Of a stretch of DNA of 6,491 bases, positions 1-4,113 are shown one piece after another. A model generated the notes under the pieces. It was not told the DNA's origin and searched no databases. It saw only the letters and a program-made list of their open reading frames with translations. This DNA comes from an uncultured Thermoproteales archaeon (GTDB lineage Archaea; Thermoproteota; Thermoprotei; Thermoproteales; Thermoproteaceae). Where the stretch lies: NCBI GenBank assembly GCA_946480885.1, contig CAMLLK010000056.1:1-6491 (forward strand), read 5' to 3'. Numbering within the stretch: the stretch's first letter is position 1; each line of letters opens with the position of its first letter. A program made the translations under genes and the position numbers.

Positions 1-398
1 AGCGCCTTGTAGAGAAAATTCTTAGGAGGCGTCTGCCTAGTCACAATCCCCTCTATACGTATCAACCTACCGATGTGTTCAGACCTTAGCTTTCTCAAAG
101 AGACAACTAACGGAGACCCCCTCACCCGGAAGTAAAACCTCTTCAAAGCCCTCGCAGTCTCGGGGTCTTTCTCCTCCACAATCTCTCTCACCACTTTGTC
201 GGCCTCGGGTAGGACTAACTTAGGCTTTTCAATAACTAAATCCGCTAGAGATTTATCAAAGAGCAAAACGTCGTGGAAATCCACCTCTAGAGACCTCTTC
301 CTCTGTATGATAATATTAATAACTTCGTCAGAGATCTTCTCATTAGAAGTAATCAACTCCCTAAACCTATCTCTTAACAAGTCCAACTCAACAGCCAC
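1..398 (-). CDS. mcm: MCM replicative DNA helicase, N-terminal part (partial)
   Basis: This is the first 132 residues of the minichromosome maintenance helicase, the hexameric 3'-5' motor that unwinds DNA at archaeal replication forks. It runs off the left edge, so the zinc-binding part, the AAA+ ATPase and the C-terminal winged helix are not visible. The visible part matches MCM domain A: a helical start, SLEVDFHDVLLFD at residues 36-48, and LADLVIEKP at 51-59. It continues to FYFRVRG (88-94) and the family-typical LRSEHIGRLIRIEGIVTR at 104-121, which opens the OB-fold domain. The start is GTG at 398. No other ATG, GTG or TTG lies in frame just upstream, and an AT-rich box at -28 to -18 suits a leaderless transcript. 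The gene lies 29 bases downstream of the methyltransferase on the same strand. Family assignment is very secure; the exact start is slightly less so. Confidence 0.93.
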   Translation of the reverse strand, partial: MAVELDLLRDRFRELITSNEKISDEVINIIIQRKRSLEVDFHDVLLFDKSLADLVIEKPKLVLPEADKVVREIVEEKDPETARALKRFYFRVRGSPLVVSLRKLRSEHIGRLIRIEGIVTRQTPPKNFLYKA

Positions 399-415
399 GT
401 ATATACTACACTTCG

Positions 416-428
416 TAAATAAAAAATT
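416..428 (-). promoter_or_regulatory. TATA box of mcm, overlapping the methyltransferase stop
   Basis: Read on the minus strand this is AATTTTTTATTTA, with the core at -28 to -18 from the mcm GTG at 398. That spacing is expected for archaeal TBP on a leaderless mRNA. The upstream end overlaps the last base of the methyltransferase TGA (430-428). The run of six T right after that stop could also serve as a termination tract for the upstream gene. Confidence 0.6.
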
Positions 429-1000
429 CAAAACAATATGTAGATATTAAAGTGGCGCCCCCTCTTTAAAAAACCCAGAGAGAGAGGCCTCGCCGGCGCC
501 ATTTCTAACAAGTCGGCCACTCCATATTCGAAATATATCCTCACGGCCCTCCCGCCCCAAGGCACCTCCCACGCCCCGCCGCCCAGCCGCCTCCCCCGCC
601 AAGCCTCCGGCGCCCACGCCGTGGCCACAGCCAGACGCCCCACTCTCTTCGCCTCTCTCAACGCCTCCGCCGCCGCCTCTCTCGGCATGTGGTGCACCAC
701 AGCCACTAAGTAGACTACGTCAAACGCCTTGTCTCTAAAGGGGAGGAGAGTGGCTTCGCACTCCACAGCCTCGCCCCCCGCGGCGATCCTCCTATCTAAG
801 TCACAGCGCACTACGTACCTATGTTCATGTTCAATATATAGAGACTGGGCCCCCCTGCCGGAGCCCACGTCCAAAGCCCTATCCCCCAGCCGGCCGAAAT
901 CCGCCACGTACAGAGGCCTAGTCCTAGTGGCGCCGTACTCCTCGCCGATTTTTAAATAAGCCTCTCTCGCCGCCTTCGCCCACCAATACGGCCCCTCCAC
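428..1000 (-). CDS. Class I SAM-dependent methyltransferase, Trm9/ALKBH8-like (putative wobble-uridine methyltransferase)
   Basis: This is a compact 190-residue Rossmann-fold methyltransferase, essentially only the catalytic core. Motif I, the SAM-binding loop, is ALDVGSGRG at residues 42-50. An acidic residue for the SAM ribose follows in RCDLD (65-69). LPFRDKAFDVVY (86-97) leads into VAVVHHMPRE (99-108), then KRVGRLAVATAWAPE. The LPFR...FD...AVxHH...(V/A)WA-E pattern is what Trm9 and the ALKBH8 methyltransferase domain show; these methylate 5-carboxymethyluridine at tRNA position 34 to the methyl ester. Divergent elp3, which makes the carboxymethyl group, starts 31 bases away and supports this role by inference. 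The start is GTG at 1000, backed by a TATA box at -30 to -19; the ATG at 1002-1000 is in another frame. A different small-molecule or RNA substrate remains possible, because this fold is widespread. Fold is secure; tRNA specificity is moderate. Confidence 0.85.
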   Translation of the reverse strand: MEGPYWWAKAAREAYLKIGEEYGATRTRPLYVADFGRLGDRALDVGSGRGAQSLYIEHEHRYVVRCDLDRRIAAGGEAVECEATLLPFRDKAFDVVYLVAVVHHMPREAAAEALREAKRVGRLAVATAWAPEAWRGRRLGGGAWEVPWGGRAVRIYFEYGVADLLEMAPARPLSLGFLKRGRHFNIYILF

Positions 1001-1036
1001 ATATTTAAAAAAACAAAGCCTTTAAAAAACGTGGAG
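995..1036. promoter_or_regulatory. Shared divergent promoter of the methyltransferase and elp3
   Basis: Only 30 bases (1001-1030) separate the two GTG starts. On the plus strand atatttaaaaaa at 1001-1012 lies at -30 to -19 of elp3. On the minus strand GTTTTTTAAAGG (1030-1019) lies at exactly -30 to -19 of the methyltransferase. The six bases before each TATA box are CTCCAC on the relevant strand (995-1000, and the complement of 1031-1036). This forms an inverted repeat in which each gene's GTGGAG start region occupies the other promoter's BRE position. Both transcripts must be nearly leaderless. The two pre-initiation complexes would overlap, so simultaneous occupancy is unlikely. Confidence 0.7.
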
Positions 1037-2434
1037 AAGCCCCTCCGTTTTATAAGAGCGGCTAGTGGAGTACACGTAGTGGCCGTAATGACACGCCCAG
1101 CCCCCTGCCCCGGCAAATGTACATTCTGCCCAACTGCCAGCGACACGCCGAAGTCGTACCTACCGGACAGCCCAGTTCCCCTAAGGGCTAGGAGAAACGG
1201 CTACGACCCATATAGACAAACCGCGGGGAGGCTTAAGGTGTATTTAGAAAATGGACACGTCGTCAGTAAAGTAGAAGTAGTAGTGATGGGAGGCACATTC
1301 ACGGCGCTGCCCCACGACTATAGAGAATGGTTCGTGGCGAATATATACAAAGCTTTAAACGACTACCCCAATTGGAGAGAGGCCGCGGCCCACGGAGTAG
1401 ATCTAGAGACTGAGCAGTTGAGAAACGAGACGGCGGAGGTGAGACTAGTGGCTTTGACTATAGAGACGCGGCCCGACTACATAGACAGGGGGGAGGTAGA
1501 CCATTTGTTAAAACTCGGCGTGACGAGAGTAGAACTAGGCGTACAGACACTAGACGAGGAGATACTTAGAAGAGTAAAACGTGGACACGGAGTAGGAGAG
1601 GTAGTCTACGCCACTCAGTTGTTAAAAGACTCGGCTTATAAAGTCTGCTACCACCTCATGCCGGGCCTCCCAGGATCAGACCCAGACAGAGACTTAGAAA
1701 TTGTAAAAGAAGTCTTTACAAACCCAGACTACAAGCCAGACTGCGTCAAGATATACCCACTATACGTAGTCCCAGGCACAGAGCTCTACGAAGATTGGCG
1801 CCGCGGCCTCTACAAAAGCTACGACGAAGAGACGTGGCTAGAGCTCTTGGCGAAGATATACGCAACAGTGCCTAGGTGGGCGAGAGTAATGAGACTAGGC
1901 AGAGACATACCACTCCACCACGTAGTAGCCGGCCCCAAGTTTGGAAATATGAGACAGGTAGTGCTCAACTACATGGAGAAGCTCGGGCTAGACTGCGTAG
2001 AGATTAGATGTAGAGAAGTAGGCGTCAAAATCGCCAACAGCCGCCCAGTGGCCCCCGGCCCCATAGAGATTAAAAAACACCTCTACGAAGCCTCTAGAGG
2101 CGTAGAGATCTTCCTCGAGGCGACGGGGCCAGACGACACCCTCTACGGAATACTAAGACTCAGACTCCCCCACGCCCCACACCGACCGGAGTTGGCAAAG
2201 GCGGCGTTAGTAAGAGAACTACACGTATACGGCCCCGCCGTGCCCGTGGGGAGCAGAGGCATATGGTGGCAACACGAAGGCGTGGGGAGGCGCCTCATGG
2301 AGAAGGCAGAGGAAATAGCCGCCGGCCAGGGACTATTTAAAATAGCCGTCATCTCTGGAGTGGGGGCTAGGGAGTATTTTAAAAAACTAGGCTACAGCCG
2401 CTGCGGCCCCTATATGTGTAAAAAGGCGGCGTAA
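1031..2434 (+). CDS. elp3: Elp3: radical-SAM/acetyltransferase tRNA wobble-uridine modification enzyme
   Basis: Elp3 uses acetyl-CoA and a radical-SAM cluster to add a carboxymethyl group to C5 of U34 in tRNA; archaea have Elp3 without the other Elongator subunits. The 467-residue protein has both catalytic domains. The iron-sulfur motif is CPGKCTFCP, with C26, C30 and C33. It is followed by MGGTF at 86-90, the radical-SAM core with TIETRPDYID, and CVEIRCREVG as linker. The C-terminal GNAT domain includes VRELHVYGPAVPVG (from about 394), the acetyl-CoA loop QHEGVGRRL (414-422), and AVISGVGAREYFKKLGY near the end. The GTG at 1031 is the only start in the open frame back to the stop at 953, and it has a TATA box at the right distance. 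Only about 12 residues precede the conserved SGVHVVAVMT block, so the basic N-terminal extension seen in many Elp3 proteins is nearly absent. No close downstream partner is intact. Confidence 0.96.
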   Translation: MEKPLRFIRAASGVHVVAVMTRPAPCPGKCTFCPTASDTPKSYLPDSPVPLRARRNGYDPYRQTAGRLKVYLENGHVVSKVEVVVMGGTFTALPHDYREWFVANIYKALNDYPNWREAAAHGVDLETEQLRNETAEVRLVALTIETRPDYIDRGEVDHLLKLGVTRVELGVQTLDEEILRRVKRGHGVGEVVYATQLLKDSAYKVCYHLMPGLPGSDPDRDLEIVKEVFTNPDYKPDCVKIYPLYVVPGTELYEDWRRGLYKSYDEETWLELLAKIYATVPRWARVMRLGRDIPLHHVVAGPKFGNMRQVVLNYMEKLGLDCVEIRCREVGVKIANSRPVAPGPIEIKKHLYEASRGVEIFLEATGPDDTLYGILRLRLPHAPHRPELAKAALVRELHVYGPAVPVGSRGIWWQHEGVGRRLMEKAEEIAAGQGLFKIAVISGVGAREYFKKLGYSRCGPYMCKKAA

Positions 2435-2439
2435 CGCCG

Positions 2440-3155
2440 ATGTGCCACCTAGAAGAACCTACTGCCCCCACCCGCCGGCGTGTTACTAGGCCAGTAGCGA
2501 GTGCCCCTAACAGAGGCGGCTTTGGCAGTGGCCGGCGGCTCTGTAGAGGAGGCAAATACGCCGGGGTGGACCCAGGGCGTGTGTATATATTCCCCGGCGT
2601 CTTTAAAAGTTGAAAAAATAGCGACGCCGAGCCCCACGGCGTAGAGATTTTAAATCTATTAAAGAGGCCAGGCCTTCGCCGACATGAGGCAGACGCCGTG
2701 TATATAGACAGTCCCAACAACCCACGGAGCAGCTGCTGGCGAGGAGGAGAGAGATAGAGGGCATCTTGGAGCTGGGGGAGCCTACTGTAGTTGAGGAGGC
2801 TTGAATTCTCCAACGCCACGGTGGTAGAGGGCTTGGCCAAACTTAGAGGTGGTGAGGACGATGTTGAAAGCCCTCCTCCTAGCCGGCGTGAGAGTCACGC
2901 CGGTGATACTCGGCAAGATGTATAAAATACATAGTGAGGTTTAGAGTCTCGCTCGCCGCGGCGTTGTATACGTCGCCGAGGTGGTAGACGCCGTGAGAAA
3001 CATTACGGCGCCGCCTCGGCGTAGAGACTTGGCCCACCTACGCCAATTACGTACTGACGAGGGGGCCGCCGGGGTTCCCCAACGACTAGGCGTCTGGAGA
3101 CGAAGAATTAGGACACGCCAGAGTGACTATCCCCCCACCCCACGCCGCCGTGTAG
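2440..3155 (+). pseudogene. hisC: Decayed PLP aminotransferase, most like histidinol-phosphate aminotransferase (hisC)
   Basis: No intact gene lies here, but fragments in three plus-strand frames appear in the order of a HisC-type aminotransferase. A start-like MCHLEE at 2440-2457 meets LLPPPAGV at 2459-2482, followed by a TAG at 2495. ALAVAGGSVEEANTPGW and KVEKIATP follow up to a TAG at 2642. DFKSIKEAR is at 2646-2672 and ADAVYIDSPNNP at 2689-2724. After a one-base shift comes TEQLLARRREIEGI...EPTVVEEA, ending at TGA 2802. EFSNATVVEGLAKLRG is at 2803-2850. VRTMLKALLLAGVRV, from 2852, matches the PLP-lysine segment, with the Lys codon at 2867. VVYVAEVVDAVRN is at 2963-3001. YANYVLTRGPPGFP (3039-3080), TAG 3087 and ARVTIPPPHAAV complete it. 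About 240 codons remain against roughly 350 in the family, so stretches are deleted as well. A related fold-type I aminotransferase such as CobD cannot be excluded. Confidence 0.75.
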
Positions 3156-3200
3156 TTAGTCAAAACTGCACCTCCGGTGTATAAAACAGACAACACCACA

Positions 3201-3213
3201 AAATATTTAAATA
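3201..3213 (+). promoter_or_regulatory. TATA box of the pilin gene
   Basis: The AT-rich stretch aaatatttaaata lies at -30 to -18 from the ATG at 3231. It is the strongest TATA-like element between the dead aminotransferase (ending 3155) and the pilin, and implies a nearly leaderless mRNA. The rest of 3156-3230 holds no gene I can support. Confidence 0.65.
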
Positions 3214-3230
3214 AATACAACAAAACGGCT

Positions 3231-3659
3231 ATGCCAAAGACAAAAGGTATGACAAGTCTAGAAATCGCAGTAATAGTAGCAATAGTGTTAATAATTGCAG
3301 TAGCAGTAGGCTGGTACATATACACCACATTTGTAGCCTCCGCCACCGGCCAGCCAAGACTCAACGTAGTATCGGCAGAGATAGACACAAACGGCACAGT
3401 CAGATTAGTAGTCACGAACCCAGGCCCCGTCGATGTACAAATCGACAGTATTGAGATCGCTGGTAATGTAGTGACTGCATTCACTGTTAACGGCACGCAA
3501 AGTAAGGTAATTAGAGTGGGCGGGCAGGCAATAATCAAAAGTGATAAAGGTCCTACGGGTCTTGCCGCTGGCACTATGGTGCCTGGCCGTGTGATTTTGA
3601 GTGGCGGCCAGAGCTTCCCGTTCAACGCCATAGTAAGGCCGGCCGTCTCCTCATCTTAG
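3231..3659 (+). CDS. Type IV pilin/archaellin-like prepilin with class III signal peptide
   Basis: This 142-residue prepilin should be cut by a PibD-type prepilin peptidase and assembled into an extracellular filament. The N-terminus is MPKTKG then MTSLEIAV: a short basic leader, Gly at -1 (G6) and Glu at +5 (E11), the family's processing signature. A long hydrophobic helix follows at residues 12-33 and would form the filament core. The rest, from about 38, is a beta-rich globular domain with LVVTNPGPVDVQIDSIEIAG, an Ig-like pattern common in archaeal pilins and archaellins. Two NGT sequons could be N-glycosylated. ATG 3231 is preferred because it gives the complete leader and has a TATA box at -30 to -18. 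An upstream GTG at 3177 would bury the leader, and ATG 3249 would remove it. The next gene starts 11 bases after the stop. Whether this is an adhesion pilin or an archaellin cannot be told, since no assembly ATPase or platform gene is in view. Confidence 0.88.
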   Translation: MPKTKGMTSLEIAVIVAIVLIIAVAVGWYIYTTFVASATGQPRLNVVSAEIDTNGTVRLVVTNPGPVDVQIDSIEIAGNVVTAFTVNGTQSKVIRVGGQAIIKSDKGPTGLAAGTMVPGRVILSGGQSFPFNAIVRPAVSSS

Positions 3660-3670
3660 CCGTAGGCGTT

Positions 3671-4069
3671 GTGTATTCGAGTCAAGTTGTTTTTTTCTTG
3701 TTTTTATTTATCCTTTTGGCTTTTGTCTTGGGGGGTTGGCTCTATTCGGCTTTTGTCTCTGGGGTGGGGGAGTTTGCTAGGGTGGTTCCTGTGTCTGCTT
3801 ATGTGGACGTGGAGGGGGGGTTTTTAGTTTGTGTTCGGAATGAGGGCCCTCATGTCTTTTATGGCTTTGTTGTAGTTTCTTACCGGGGTGAGTCTGTGTC
3901 TGTGCAGTCTGTAGTCGCCGTGGGGGAGGTTGGGGAGGTTAGAGGAGTCTTTGCGGAGGGGTTTGTCATGGGCACAAATCCTGTTCTATACGTAGTGACT
4001 GGGGGCGGCAGCTCGTATCCAGTGGTGGCGGTGGTTGTGTCTAATGTCTCTGTCTTGTCGTGTAAGTAG
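3671..4069 (+). CDS. Pilin-like membrane-anchored protein lacking a prepilin cleavage site
   Basis: This 132-residue protein has the shape of a pilin: a hydrophobic N-terminal helix at residues 6-28 (VVFFLFLFILLAFVLGGWLY) and a Val/Gly-rich beta domain. Its start VYSSQVVF lines up with the mature start MTSLEIAV of the preceding pilin, and GGWLYSAFV lines up with GWYIYTTFV, so I infer a paralogue. The start, GTG at 3671, falls exactly at the mature +1 position. No basic leader with Gly at -1 precedes it, position +5 is Gln instead of Glu, and the open frame upstream offers no ATG, GTG or TTG nearby. It may therefore stay in the membrane as a minor or base subunit. No Shine-Dalgarno sequence is obvious. 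It probably shares the pilin mRNA, given the 11-base gap. One NVS sequon and a Cys next to last (C131) are present. Codons are strongly T/G-rich compared with the start of the pilin gene. Function is unknown. Confidence 0.7.
   Translation: MYSSQVVFFLFLFILLAFVLGGWLYSAFVSGVGEFARVVPVSAYVDVEGGFLVCVRNEGPHVFYGFVVVSYRGESVSVQSVVAVGEVGEVRGVFAEGFVMGTNPVLYVVTGGGSSYPVVAVVVSNVSVLSCK
3687..3709 (+). terminator. T-rich tract, possible partial terminator after the pilin
   Basis: A run of seven T at 3690-3696 is followed by further T clusters up to 3709, about 30-50 bases after the pilin stop. Archaeal RNA polymerase terminates at such U-tracts without needing a hairpin. The tract also encodes the Phe/Leu membrane helix of the next protein, so the coincidence may be coding only. 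If it works, it would keep the pilin mRNA far more abundant than its downstream partners. Confidence 0.35.
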
Positions 4070-4070
4070 G

Positions 4071-4094
4071 TATATACACCGTAGTGTTTATATA
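4071..4094 (+). promoter_or_regulatory. Two TATA-like boxes before the large propeller gene
   Basis: There is a tatata at 4071-4076 and a tttatata at 4087-4094. The first lies at -25 to -20 from ATG 4096; the second lies at -27 to -20 from ATG 4114. Both ATGs are in the same frame, so each box pairs with its own leaderless start. This suggests the large gene has its own promoter as well as possible read-through from the pilin genes. Confidence 0.55.
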
Positions 4095-4113
4095 CATGGT
4101 CTTTATGGGTGTC

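Noticed and set aside
2379..2840. A 153-codon minus-strand frame across the aminotransferase remnant.
   Set aside because: It overlaps the end of elp3, is rich in Pro, Ser and Arg as expected of antisense to GC-rich coding DNA, and the plus strand shows ordered aminotransferase pieces instead.
2435..3180. The gene-poor stretch as a replication origin near mcm.
   Set aside because: I could not see repeated origin-recognition-like boxes or an unusually AT-rich unwinding element, and the stretch is better explained as a dead aminotransferase gene. The skew change is reported separately as a weak lead.
3177..3230. An upstream GTG extension of the pilin (18 residues).
   Set aside because: It would place the prepilin leader inside the protein and the TATA box inside the coding region. 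ATG 3231 gives the standard MPKTKG leader and correct promoter spacing.
3086..3631. A 181-codon open frame on the minus strand opposite the pilin gene.
   Set aside because: It is a mirror of the hydrophobic, repetitive pilin codons. The plus-strand gene has a perfect prepilin leader, a TATA box and a sensible domain pattern, and the minus frame has neither promoter nor recognisable family.
3599..3671. Possible programmed frameshift joining the pilin to the following pilin-like gene, since the latter's frame is open well upstream of its GTG.
   Set aside because: No slippery heptamer or stimulating structure is evident near the pilin stop, and open antisense or alternative frames are common in this composition.
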